From assembly GCA_030634425.1 (NCBI GenBank), contig DAOWAU010000001.1, positions 1-32,785 of the forward strand: DNA of 32,785 bases, in the 5' to 3' direction. Below are positions 23,879 through 31,101 of the stretch, one piece after another; position 1 is the first letter of the stretch; each line of letters opens with the position of its first letter. The stretch comes from Dehalococcoidia bacterium (GTDB taxonomy: Bacteria > Chloroflexota > Dehalococcoidia > Dehalococcoidales > E44-bin46). The position numbers were made by a program, and so were the translations under genes. The notes under the pieces are model-generated. The model ran no database searches. It had not been told where the DNA came from and was given only the letters and a program-made list of their open reading frames with translations.

Positions 23879-25392
23879 CCCCGCTCAAATTTCAGGCGCA
23901 GAATCTGCTTCGTGTCTTCGGTAACCTTTGCCCTGTCGTCTATTCGCCAGCCGACCACCCACAGGATGTGCTGGGGAGAGCAGACCAGGGGGATTCGCCC
24001 TCGCCAGGCTTGAGGGATTTTAGCATCAATCATAAACTCTCCCAGCTTCTTGGGCTGGCTCATCCCCAGGGGCTGAAGCCGGTCACCACGCTTACGACTC
24101 CGTACCGATAGTTTATTGCCGGTCTTATCCATGTCAAAGTAGGCGGTGAAGTCGTTATTTATTAACCCTATCCCCTTTATCCCCTTCCCCTTGATAAGGG
24201 GAAGGGGAATTTTAGTTTCCGAAGGGGCTAACGCCCCTTCGGGCTTCCCTTTCACTATGGAGGGGTCTATGATTATTGTCTCTATCTTCCAGCCGGGGAG
24301 CTGTGTTGTGCCGGGTAACTTCAGGGGAAACTCATCCTCCAGCGGGGGGAAGGGGGATAGGGCTTCTCGGCCTTGACTTATCAGATATCGGTCGTATTCT
24401 ACGGAAAAGGTTAAGTCTCCGGGCAGGCTGACCCTTTTCCCAGCTGGCTTGGTCAGGGCGTTCATTATTCCTTCAATATGGCGCATCTCAATATCCTTGA
24501 GATTACCCAATAACTCCTCTATGGACATGCGCAATAGATGTCGCTGGAGAGCGGGAGGCAGGTTTAGAAGCCTTTCCTTATCTAAAGCGATTGTGCTTCC
24601 CTGTTTTTGGGCAATTTCAGCCCATGATTGGAGGCACTGTTTATCGATAAAAGCAAGGTCATCACCAGCGATGCGGGCGGTTCTGAGTAAGGCTTCGGTT
24701 ACCTGTGGGTTATAGCTCTTAAGCAGGGGCAGGAGCTGATAACGGATTCTATTTCTCAGTGGCGATAACGACAGGTTGGAGGTATCAATCCTGGGCATAA
24801 GCTTGTGGTTTTGGCAGTAGGTGGCTGTTTCCTCCCGGCTTACCTCCAGTAATGGTCTTATTACAGCAAGGCTCTCTCTGGCTAATTGCCACTCGGAGTG
24901 AGGCTGTAGTCCCCGAAGCCCTCTGATTCCTGTCCCCCGGACGAGATGCATCAGTATCGTCTCGATATGGTCATTCATAGTATGCCCCACTGCCGTCCTG
25001 TCGGCTCCGATAGTCTTGGCTACCTGAACCAAGAAAGTGTATCGCACCTCACGCGCTGCCTCTTCTAGTGAGATGCGCTTATTTTTTTGATAGGCCTTTA
25101 CCTCGCGCTCTTCTATGGTGGCTGGGATACCGAGGCGCTGGGCTAGCTCGGAGACATACTGGGCATCAGCCTCAGACTCAGCCCCTCGCAGTTTATGGTC
25201 GAGATGAGCCACGTGTAGGGTTATCCCCAGCTCCTCCCTGAGTTTGACTAGGACATGGAGCAGGCACACTGAATCTGGGCCACCGGATACTGCTACCAGA
25301 AGGGAGGACGGGCTTGATACTAACTGCTCTTCCTGGATGAAGCGCAGCACCCGTTGCTCCAGCGTCTCTTGATACCTCTCGTTGTTCACCAT
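23875..25392 (-). CDS. tilS: tRNA(Ile)-lysidine synthetase TilS, with internal repeat insert
   Basis: TilS modifies the wobble C of the AUA-decoding tRNA-Ile to lysidine. The PP-loop SGGPDS is at 36-41, with AHLDHKLRG, VGHTMNDHIETILMHLVRGTGIRGLRG and NRIRYQLLPLL behind it. The C-terminal TilS domain holds VRSRKRGDRLQPLGMSQPKKLGEFMIDAKIPQ and IPLVCS. Between IIIDPSIVKG and NNDFTAYFD there is an insert (about residues 383-410, KIPLPLIKGKGIKGIG) that is the translation of a two-hairpin repeat. The 505-residue length is longer than usual. It follows the DUF2344 gene by 9 bases with no clear ribosome-binding site. Confidence 0.93.
   Translation of the reverse strand: MVNNERYQETLEQRVLRFIQEEQLVSSPSSLLVAVSGGPDSVCLLHVLVKLREELGITLHVAHLDHKLRGAESEADAQYVSELAQRLGIPATIEEREVKAYQKNKRISLEEAAREVRYTFLVQVAKTIGADRTAVGHTMNDHIETILMHLVRGTGIRGLRGLQPHSEWQLARESLAVIRPLLEVSREETATYCQNHKLMPRIDTSNLSLSPLRNRIRYQLLPLLKSYNPQVTEALLRTARIAGDDLAFIDKQCLQSWAEIAQKQGSTIALDKERLLNLPPALQRHLLRMSIEELLGNLKDIEMRHIEGIMNALTKPAGKRVSLPGDLTFSVEYDRYLISQGREALSPFPPLEDEFPLKLPGTTQLPGWKIETIIIDPSIVKGKPEGALAPSETKIPLPLIKGKGIKGIGLINNDFTAYFDMDKTGNKLSVRSRKRGDRLQPLGMSQPKKLGEFMIDAKIPQAWRGRIPLVCSPQHILWVVGWRIDDRAKVTEDTKQILRLKFERG
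24165..24242. repeat. Two-hairpin repeat element inside tilS
   Basis: Hairpin A is CCGAAGGGGC (24219-24228), loop TAAC, and its perfect complement (24233-24242). Hairpin B has perfect 12-base arms (24181-24192 and 24196-24207). In the tilS reading direction the order is A then B, the same as in the purM-purH gap, and the reading frame stays open through it. Confidence 0.65.
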
Positions 25393-25401
25393 TTTATGCT
25401 G

Positions 25402-26049
25402 TTAACTCGTTTCTAAGATGAGTTTGGTGCGATGTATCGAATGGGGATGGTGAGCAAAACCCAGGGCTAGGGCAACCTGCTCTGGTCTTCCTGAACCGCT
25501 GGTATCACAACGCAACCTCATCCCTATAGTACAGTGGGAACGGTGGCAGCCAATAAGCCATAGGTCATCAATTAGAGTCCTCAGGTCATAGCTTCGGGGA
25601 CCGGTATCTCTTTGGTGTTGCCATGGCAGGTGCTTTGTTGCCAGCAGCTTGGTGATAGCTGATTCTATCTCCTCGGGCTTCTTTTCCGTCTCCACCTCAA
25701 CCTTGTATTCGGCATAGCGAACCTGCGATTGCAACGAGGGCTGATTTGGAGCTATTTGGTGCGCTTGCAGTATTTCAATGCCCGGCGGCAATTGCTGACT
25801 CATCGCTCCAATGAAGAAGTGTGGTGAGACCAATTTGGTGGTAGAGATATCCATCAGCTCAGCTTCGCTGGTTACCTTCAAGGGTAGAGGCGCCGCTAGT
25901 GATATTCGAGGGTGGGGGCTAAATCCTTCCGAATAGGCTAGAGGTATCAAGGCGCGGTGAAATGCTCTTTGCCATAGGCGTATCAAATCAAGGTGGGATA
26001 TGAATTTAATCTCTTCTCCTCGTTTGAACTTAACCCGCAGGCGGTACAT
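25402..26049 (-). CDS. DUF2344 protein (radical-SAM-linked, TIGR03936-like)
   Basis: A 215-residue protein of the DUF2344 family, found elsewhere fused to or next to a B12-binding radical-SAM protein. The N-terminal block YRLRVKFKRGEEIKFISHLDLIRLWQRAFHRA and the SEGFSPHPRISLAAPLPL segment are characteristic. Its function is not established. No radical-SAM partner lies beside it here. Its ATG overlaps the end of the CNNM/CorC gene by 20 bases, and tilS follows after 9 bases, so the three genes form one minus-strand unit. Confidence 0.82.
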   Translation of the reverse strand: MYRLRVKFKRGEEIKFISHLDLIRLWQRAFHRALIPLAYSEGFSPHPRISLAAPLPLKVTSEAELMDISTTKLVSPHFFIGAMSQQLPPGIEILQAHQIAPNQPSLQSQVRYAEYKVEVETEKKPEEIESAITKLLATKHLPWQHQRDTGPRSYDLRTLIDDLWLIGCHRSHCTIGMRLRCDTSGSGRPEQVALALGFAHHPHSIHRTKLILETS

Positions 26050-27313
26050 CCTGTTTCTTCTTTTCCTTGGTCAGTAGAATTTCTTCTATTTTTAGCCCTC
26101 GCATCTTGGTTATCACTATCTTTAAGCCTTTATATCTTAGCTGTTCGCCTCGTCTGGGTATATGTCCCAACAGTTCAAGGACGAAGCCAGCCACAGTTTC
26201 GTAGTCGCCCTCAGGCAACTCCAGCTCCATCTCTTCATTAGCCTCTTCAATGCGCATGCTGCTATCAATCTGGAAGGTGTACTCATTGATTGCTTCATAT
26301 TCCTTCTCTACTTCAGCTAGCTCATCACCCACTTCGCCCACAATCTCCTCAACCAGTCGGCTGAGACTGACAATGCCAGCAGTGCCACCGTATTCATCTA
26401 CCACCACTGCCATTCGGTAGTTTTTATCCCGCATCTCGGCAAAGAGTTCGTTAATATGCTTGGTCTCCGGGGTAAAGTAGGCTGGGCGGGCGAGGTCATC
26501 AATGGTACTCTGGTTATCGATAGTACCCTTAGCCAGACCCATAAGCACATCCTTTATGGAGAGGATGCCGACCACGTTATCCATATTCTCCTGATACATC
26601 GGGAAGCGGGAGATGGGGGACTCGGCATAGAGAGTGAGGAAATCTGCTACTGTTGAGCCTTGCTCTATGGATACCACCTCAGGGCGGGGTACCATAACCT
26701 CACGAACTGGTCGGTCACCAAATTCAAAAACCTTGTGCAACATCTCAGCCTCATCCTCCTCTACTGTCCCCTCCTTATGCCCCACTGATATCATGGTGCG
26801 GATCTCTTCCTCACTGACCAGAGATCGAGACAGCGGTTCTCCTCCAGCCAGCTTGCTGAATCTGGAGGTAACCGTGCTTAGTGCTAGCACAGTGGGGGTA
26901 AATACCTTAGATGCTACCTCTATAGGTCGCGCCAGTTTTAACGATAGCCGCTCAGCATTGTGGGCAGCGATGATTTTGGGAGTGGCTTCACAGAATACCA
27001 GTAGCAGGATGGCTACCCCGATAGTGGCAATGAGGATACCCCACTCCTTCCATACAGAGACAGCCAAAGCAGTACCCAAGGCGGCGGCAGCAGTGTTGAC
27101 TAGATTGTTGCCCGTCAGGATGGTGGATAGCAATCTCTCCGGTCGTTTCATCATGTTGGCGACCCGTTCTGCCCCGGGTACCTTGGTGTTCACCATGTGC
27201 TCCACCCTTACCCTCTGCAAGGAAGTGAATGCTGTTTCCGAGCTGGAAAAGAAGGCCGAGAGGAGCAGACAAACAATAAAAAGTGCTAGATATAGCGTTT
27301 CAGTGCCATCCAT
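26030..27313 (-). CDS. CNNM/CorC-type transporter-associated protein with CBS domains
   Basis: A 427-residue membrane protein of the HlyC/CorC (CNNM) family, linked to magnesium or other divalent-cation export. Order of domains: N-terminal DUF21 membrane region with FFSSSETAFTSLQRVRVE and GNNLVNTAAAALGT, a CBS pair (about 200-330: VREVMVPRPEVVSI, VVGILSIKDVL, MAVVVDEYGGTAGIVSL), and a C-terminal CorC/HlyC domain (DYETVAGFVLELLGHIPRRGE). A haemolysin role for such proteins is historical. First gene of a unit with the DUF2344 gene and tilS. A strong promoter lies upstream. Confidence 0.9.
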   Translation of the reverse strand: MDGTETLYLALFIVCLLLSAFFSSSETAFTSLQRVRVEHMVNTKVPGAERVANMMKRPERLLSTILTGNNLVNTAAAALGTALAVSVWKEWGILIATIGVAILLLVFCEATPKIIAAHNAERLSLKLARPIEVASKVFTPTVLALSTVTSRFSKLAGGEPLSRSLVSEEEIRTMISVGHKEGTVEEDEAEMLHKVFEFGDRPVREVMVPRPEVVSIEQGSTVADFLTLYAESPISRFPMYQENMDNVVGILSIKDVLMGLAKGTIDNQSTIDDLARPAYFTPETKHINELFAEMRDKNYRMAVVVDEYGGTAGIVSLSRLVEEIVGEVGDELAEVEKEYEAINEYTFQIDSSMRIEEANEEMELELPEGDYETVAGFVLELLGHIPRRGEQLRYKGLKIVITKMRGLKIEEILLTKEKKKQDVPPAG

Positions 27314-27373
27314 ATATCATCACCCCACTGTTAACTATAGATTCAGAACCCCCTCATTAGTTTCTCTTAAATC

Positions 27374-27402
27374 ATCATAGCATTGGCTATTAGAGGTGTC
27401 AA
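27374..27402 (-). promoter_or_regulatory. Promoter of the CNNM-DUF2344-tilS unit
   Basis: On the minus strand TTGACA (27402-27397) and TATGAT (27379-27374) are 17 bases apart, with TGC just before the -10 box. The predicted leader is about 54 bases. Confidence 0.7.
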
Positions 27403-27445
27403 AAGATTGGGGTACTCTCTATGTTGTTTTGCCCTCCACTGACTA

Positions 27446-27454
27446 TGCTATAAT
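27446..27454 (+). promoter_or_regulatory. Extended -10 promoter of tsaD, leaderless
   Basis: TGC-TATAAT with TATAAT at 27449-27454; TTGTTT at 27424-27429 is a possible -35 at 19 bases. The ATG at 27462 starts 7 bases after the -10 box, so the mRNA should begin at or one base before the start codon. No Shine-Dalgarno sequence is present. Confidence 0.6.
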
Positions 27455-27461
27455 CCTGTAT

Positions 27462-28451
27462 ATGAAAGTCTTGGGTATTGAGACCTCTTGTGATGAAACT
27501 GCCGCTGCGGTGGTAGAGGACGGGGTCAGCATTCTGTCCAATCAGATTGCCTCGCAGGTAGAAATCCATGCCCGCTATGGGGGGATTGTCCCTGAAGTAG
27601 CCTCTAGGCAGCACATTCTCGCCATTATCCCCATTGTGGAGCAGGCGATGGCTGAGGCCGAGGTCGACTGGGATGATTTGGATGGCATTGCTGTCACTAT
27701 TGGTCCCGGTCTGGCTGGCTCGCTGCTGGTAGGGGTGAATGCGGCTAAGGCGATTGCTTTAGCTCGTGGCTTACCTATTACCGGGGTTAACCACCTGGAG
27801 GGCCATATCTATGCTAACTGGTTGAATAACCGCCATAGCGATGTTGTGCCTCTCTTTCCCCTAGTATGCCTTATTGTTTCTGGAGGGCATAGCGATTTAG
27901 TATTAATGAGAGGGCATGGGGATTATGTGGTAGTGGGGCGGACACGGGATGACGCTTCTGGCGAAGCCTTTGATAAAGCGGCGAGGATACTGGACTTGGG
28001 CTACCCCGGCGGTCCTGCCATCGAGCAGGCAGCTAAAAAGGGGGCAGCTTCTGTTGAGCTACCCCGTGCCTGGCTGAAGGGTACTCATGACTTCAGCTTC
28101 AGCGGTGTCAAGACGGCCCTGCTGCGATTGGTGGAGGGGGGTAGAATTTCATCCCCGGCTGATGCTGCCGCCAGCTTTCAGGAGGCGGTGGTTGAGGTCT
28201 TGGTCACCAAAACGGTGGCGGTGGCTAGGGAACACGGGGTAAAGCAGATTTTACTAGCCGGTGGGGTAGCATCGAATGGACTGTTGCGAAACTGGCTGGC
28301 GCAGAGTTCACCTCTTCCGGTGCTGATTCCTGAGCCTATACTATGTACCGACAACGCAGCTATGATTGCTGCCTGTGGCTGCTATCGCTTCCAAGCTGGT
28401 AAGGTGGATGGATTAGACCTGGATGTGGTCCCCGGTCTCAAGATGACTTAA
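27462..28451 (+). CDS. tsaD: tRNA N6-threonylcarbamoyladenosine transferase TsaD
   Basis: TsaD transfers threonylcarbamoyl to A37 of ANN-decoding tRNAs. The 329-residue protein starts [19 protein letters not shown] and shows [11 protein letters not shown], the metal-binding [45 protein letters not shown] and [12 protein letters not shown]. The frame opens 66 bases upstream, but both the family N-terminus and the promoter position fix ATG 27462. The partner genes tsaB and tsaE are not in the window. Confidence 0.96.
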   Translation: MKVLGIETSCDETAAAVVEDGVSILSNQIASQVEIHARYGGIVPEVASRQHILAIIPIVEQAMAEAEVDWDDLDGIAVTIGPGLAGSLLVGVNAAKAIALARGLPITGVNHLEGHIYANWLNNRHSDVVPLFPLVCLIVSGGHSDLVLMRGHGDYVVVGRTRDDASGEAFDKAARILDLGYPGGPAIEQAAKKGAASVELPRAWLKGTHDFSFSGVKTALLRLVEGGRISSPADAAASFQEAVVEVLVTKTVAVAREHGVKQILLAGGVASNGLLRNWLAQSSPLPVLIPEPILCTDNAAMIAACGCYRFQAGKVDGLDLDVVPGLKMT

Positions 28452-28548
28452 GGGACAGCAGCCGCACCTGCCTTGAGCGCATAAAGTGTGGTAAATGTGA
28501 ATCAGTCCTTGTTGCCGCTGGACTGACCGCGCTATACAAGATATCGGC

Positions 28549-28577
28549 ATTATACACGCTTCCGTGTATTTTGTCAA
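28549..28577 (-). promoter_or_regulatory. Perfect consensus promoter P2 with palindromic operator
   Basis: On the minus strand TTGACA (28577-28572), a 17-base spacer and TATAAT (28554-28549). The spacer and -10 contain ATACACG-N4-CGTGTAT (28552-28569, perfect arms). The TGA stop of the XRE gene is part of the -35 box. The transcript would start near 28542 and run antisense into the end of tsaD. Confidence 0.65.
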
Positions 28578-28825
28578 GCCTTTTTTGGTGTTTTCTTGAA
28601 GGGGGTAGCCCTATATTCAAATTGGGCTTGTTCAGCAATAATGGAGAGAAGGGTAGCCGAGGCGCCACGGGGTTTATACATCCCTGTCTCCCACTCACTT
28701 ATCGTTTGCTGGCGGGTGCCTAGTTTGGTTGCGAGCTCACACTGGGTCAGGTTTAGATGGTGCCTTAAGGCTTGGATGCGCTTGTTGTCCCACTCTCGTC
28801 TACTCGCTTTACCCGGCTTGTTCAC
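28574..28825 (-). CDS. XRE-family helix-turn-helix regulator
   Basis: An 83-residue DNA-binding protein with a Cro/CI-type domain: RIQALRHHLNLTQCELATKLGTRQQTISEWETGMYKPRG, where TQCELATKLG and QQTISEWE form the helix-turn-helix. The C-terminal half (TLLSIIAEQAQFEY) is short, leaving no ligand domain. GTG start at 28825, six bases after the -10 box, so translation is probably leaderless. The gene stands alone between tsaD and groES. Matching operators sit in its own promoter and in a second promoter at its 3' end. No toxin partner is visible. Confidence 0.85.
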   Translation of the reverse strand: MNKPGKASRREWDNKRIQALRHHLNLTQCELATKLGTRQQTISEWETGMYKPRGASATLLSIIAEQAQFEYRATPFKKTPKKA

Positions 28826-28831
28826 GGCTAC

Positions 28832-28860
28832 ATTCTACACTAAATCGTGTAGGATGTCAA
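28832..28860 (-). promoter_or_regulatory. Promoter P1 of the XRE gene
   Basis: On the minus strand TTGACA (28860-28855), 17 bases, TAGAAT (28837-28832). The GTG start codon at 28825 is where transcription itself is expected to begin. Confidence 0.7.
28835..28852. promoter_or_regulatory. XRE operator in P1
   Basis: The plus strand reads CTACACTAAATCGTGTAG, an inverted repeat with arms matching at 6 of 7 positions around 4 bases. It fills the spacer of P1 and touches the -10 box, so binding should repress the XRE gene. It shares its half-site (TACACG) with the P2 operator at 28552-28569. Confidence 0.6.
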
Positions 28861-28994
28861 AATGAGGTTGTTTTCGAGGTCAAATATAGGGAAATATAGG
28901 GTAAAAAGGGCATTTTATAGGGAATAATAGGCTAATTTAGCCATCGTAATCCCTCTCAGTTACTGGCAGTGGCTGTAAATAGCCATTTATTGAG

Positions 28995-29023
28995 TTGCGA
29001 GCTGTGGCTATTTGAGCTATTAT
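28995..29023 (+). promoter_or_regulatory. Promoter of groES-groEL
   Basis: TTGCGA at 28995-29000 and TATTAT at 29018-29023, 17 bases apart, placing the transcription start at about 29030, at the edge of the CIRCE element. Confidence 0.55.
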
Positions 29024-29030
29024 ATAGCGG

Positions 29031-29057
29031 TTAGCAGTCTCGGGGGGAGAGTGCTAA
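29031..29057. promoter_or_regulatory. CIRCE element (HrcA operator)
   Basis: TTAGCAGTC, nine bases, GAGTGCTAA. The right arm is the exact CIRCE consensus; the left arm has one change (G for C at position 7). HrcA is expected to bind here and repress groESL until heat or unfolding stress. Confidence 0.9.
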
Positions 29058-29081
29058 TGAATATTGACAAGGAGGATTGGA

Positions 29082-29378
29082 ATGGCGATCAAGCTTCAGC
29101 CACTGGCTGACCGGGTGGTAATTAGACCCATCGAGAGGGAGGATGTGACCAAGGGGGGGATTGTTCTGCCTGATACCGTTAAGGAGAAACCCCAGGAGGG
29201 GGAGGTTGTTGCTGTAGGTAAGGGGCGGTTGTCAGAGGATGGGAAACGGATGCCTATCGATGTTAAGGTAGGTGACATCGTGGTTTATGCTAAATATGGG
29301 GGTGTTGAATATAAGGTCGAGGATGAGGAGCTGGTGATTCTGCACGAAGCCGATATTTTAGCGAAAAAGGTTAAATAA
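29082..29378 (+). CDS. groES: Co-chaperonin GroES
   Basis: Ten-kilodalton lid of the GroEL chamber. The 98-residue protein starts MAIKLQPLADRVVIRPIERE and has the mobile loop KGGIVLPDTVKEKPQEG and the GDIVVYAKYGGVEYK strand. GGAGG at 29071-29075 selects ATG 29082 (six bases on); an in-frame TTG at 29064 overlaps that region and is unlikely. It is transcribed with groEL from the CIRCE-controlled promoter. Confidence 0.97.
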   Translation: MAIKLQPLADRVVIRPIEREDVTKGGIVLPDTVKEKPQEGEVVAVGKGRLSEDGKRMPIDVKVGDIVVYAKYGGVEYKVEDEELVILHEADILAKKVK

Positions 29379-29409
29379 CAAGCCGAGTTAATATATAAGG
29401 AGGGGAAAA

Positions 29410-31032
29410 TTGGCTAAACAGATCATATATGATGAGGAAGTTAGGCATGCTTTAAAGAAAGGAATAGATACTTTGGCTGATGCGGTCAAAGTGACCCTGG
29501 GACCCAAGGGGCATTGTGTTGCTTTAGATAAGAAGTGGGGTGCCCCCTTGGTAATTGATGACGGGGTTACTATTGCCAAGGATATTGAGCTTCCTGACCC
29601 CTTTGAGAACATGGGGGTGCAGCTAGTTAAGGAAGCCGCTACTAAGACTAACGATGCCTGTGGTGATGGTACCACTACATCGACTCTTCTGGCACATGCC
29701 ATGATTACTGGCGGCTTTAAGAATATAGCTGCCGGAGCTGAGCCTATGGCGCTAAAGAGGGGCGTTGAGAAGGCAACCCAGGCTATCATTGAGCAGCTTA
29801 AAAAGATATCCACTGAGGTAAAGGGTAAAGAGCAGATTGCTCAGGTGGCGACGATAACTGCGGTTGATAGTGAGATTGGTAACCTTATTGCTGATGTTAT
29901 GGAGAAGGTGGGTAAAGACGGGGTTATTACCGTTGAGGAATCCAAGGGGCTAAAATATGAGACGGAGTATGTGGAGGGGATGCAGTTTGACCGCGGTTAT
30001 AGCAGCCCCTATTTCATCACTAATGCCGAGAAGATGGAAGCGGTGATAGAAGACCCCAACATCCTTATTACCGATAAAAAAATCTCGGCCCTTTCTGACC
30101 TCTTGCCAGCCTTGGAGAAGATACTGCAGGTGTCAAAGGAGCTGGTTATTATCGCTGAGGATGTGGAGGGGGAAGCCTTAGCTACCCTGGTAGTTAATAA
30201 GTTGCGGGGTATCCTTAATATTCTGGCGATAAAGGCTCCTGGTTTTGGTGACCGGCGTAAGGCGATGCTAGAGGATATAGCCATTCTCACCGGCGCTAAG
30301 GTGATTTCGGAGGAGGTGGGGCGGAAGCTAGACTCAGTTACTGTGGAAGATTTGGGCAAGGCGCGTCGGGTAACTGCTGATAAGGATAACACCACCATTG
30401 TTGAGGGCAAAGGCGCGGATGAGGCTATTAAGGGGAGGCTCAAACAGATTAAGGCTCAGATGGAGGAGACCACCTCTGATTTTGACCGTGAGAAACTCCA
30501 GGAAAGGCAGGCAAAGCTGGCAGGTGGAGTAGCGGTAATCAAGGTAGGCGCTGCTACTGAGGTTGAGCTTAAGGAGAAGAAGCACCGGGTTGAGGATGCT
30601 TTGTCGGCAACTCGGGCAGCGGTGGAGGAGGGTATCCTGCCTGGTGGTGGTGTTGCCTTAATCAATGCCCTCCCGGTCTTATCTAAGCTGGAGGTCAGCG
30701 GGGATGAAGCTACCGGTGTTGATATTGTGAGGAAGGCTGTGGTTGAGCCGGTTCGCTGGATTGCGGCAAATGCCGGCCAGGATGGTGCCGTGATAATGGA
30801 TAAGGTGCAGCAGAGCCCACCCGGGGTTGGCTACGATGCTGCTGCCAATGAATTCGGTAACATGGTGGAAAAGGGTGTAATTGACCCCACTAAGGTGGTA
30901 AGGTCTGCTCTGGAAAATGCTGCTAGCATTGCCACTATGGTTTTGATTACTGAATCATTGGTTACTGATATCCCAGAGAAGGAGAAAGCACCGCCTATGC
31001 CTGGTGGTGGTGGCATGGAGGGGATGTATTAA
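29410..31032 (+). CDS. groEL: Chaperonin GroEL
   Basis: The 60-kDa chaperonin that folds proteins in a double-ring chamber using ATP. The 540-residue protein has [20 protein letters not shown] (LGPKGRNV in most members), the ATP site [10 protein letters not shown] (usually DGTTTATVLA), [14 protein letters not shown] and a Gly/Met-rich tail [11 protein letters not shown]. GroEL usually has AxxxKGRNVVLD where this has GHCVALD, a mild divergence. TTG start with AGGAGGGG seven bases upstream. Second gene of groESL, followed by a hairpin terminator. Confidence 0.96.
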   Translation: MAKQIIYDEEVRHALKKGIDTLADAVKVTLGPKGHCVALDKKWGAPLVIDDGVTIAKDIELPDPFENMGVQLVKEAATKTNDACGDGTTTSTLLAHAMITGGFKNIAAGAEPMALKRGVEKATQAIIEQLKKISTEVKGKEQIAQVATITAVDSEIGNLIADVMEKVGKDGVITVEESKGLKYETEYVEGMQFDRGYSSPYFITNAEKMEAVIEDPNILITDKKISALSDLLPALEKILQVSKELVIIAEDVEGEALATLVVNKLRGILNILAIKAPGFGDRRKAMLEDIAILTGAKVISEEVGRKLDSVTVEDLGKARRVTADKDNTTIVEGKGADEAIKGRLKQIKAQMEETTSDFDREKLQERQAKLAGGVAVIKVGAATEVELKEKKHRVEDALSATRAAVEEGILPGGGVALINALPVLSKLEVSGDEATGVDIVRKAVVEPVRWIAANAGQDGAVIMDKVQQSPPGVGYDAAANEFGNMVEKGVIDPTKVVRSALENAASIATMVLITESLVTDIPEKEKAPPMPGGGGMEGMY

Positions 31033-31052
31033 TCTTTAATATCCGTGTGATG

Positions 31053-31088
31053 AAAATAGCCGTAGCCTGTAGGCTACGGCTATTCTTT
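31053..31088. terminator. Bidirectional hairpin between groEL and the M16 peptidase
   Basis: A perfect 13-bp stem (31055-31067 with 31072-31084) and a TGTA loop, with a short T-rich stretch on either strand. It lies between two convergent genes and can stop both. Confidence 0.7.
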
Positions 31089-31101
31089 ATGCCTTAACAG
31101 G

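Noticed and set aside
26634..27380. A 248-codon open frame on the plus strand opposite the CNNM/CorC gene
   Set aside because: It lies entirely over a well-supported gene with clear domains. Its translation is Ser/Thr/Arg-rich with no recognisable motif, typical of an antisense shadow.
28452..28540. A zinc-ribbon-like plus-strand peptide (CLERIKCGKC) after tsaD
   Set aside because: Two cysteine pairs appear in translation, but there is no start codon, ribosome-binding site or clear family match, and the frame runs on from the end of tsaD.
28438..28698. An 86-codon minus-strand frame overlapping the XRE gene and the end of tsaD
   Set aside because: The upstream half is a shadow of the XRE gene in another frame. 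Only its last 33 codons, downstream of promoter P2, were kept as a possible small product.
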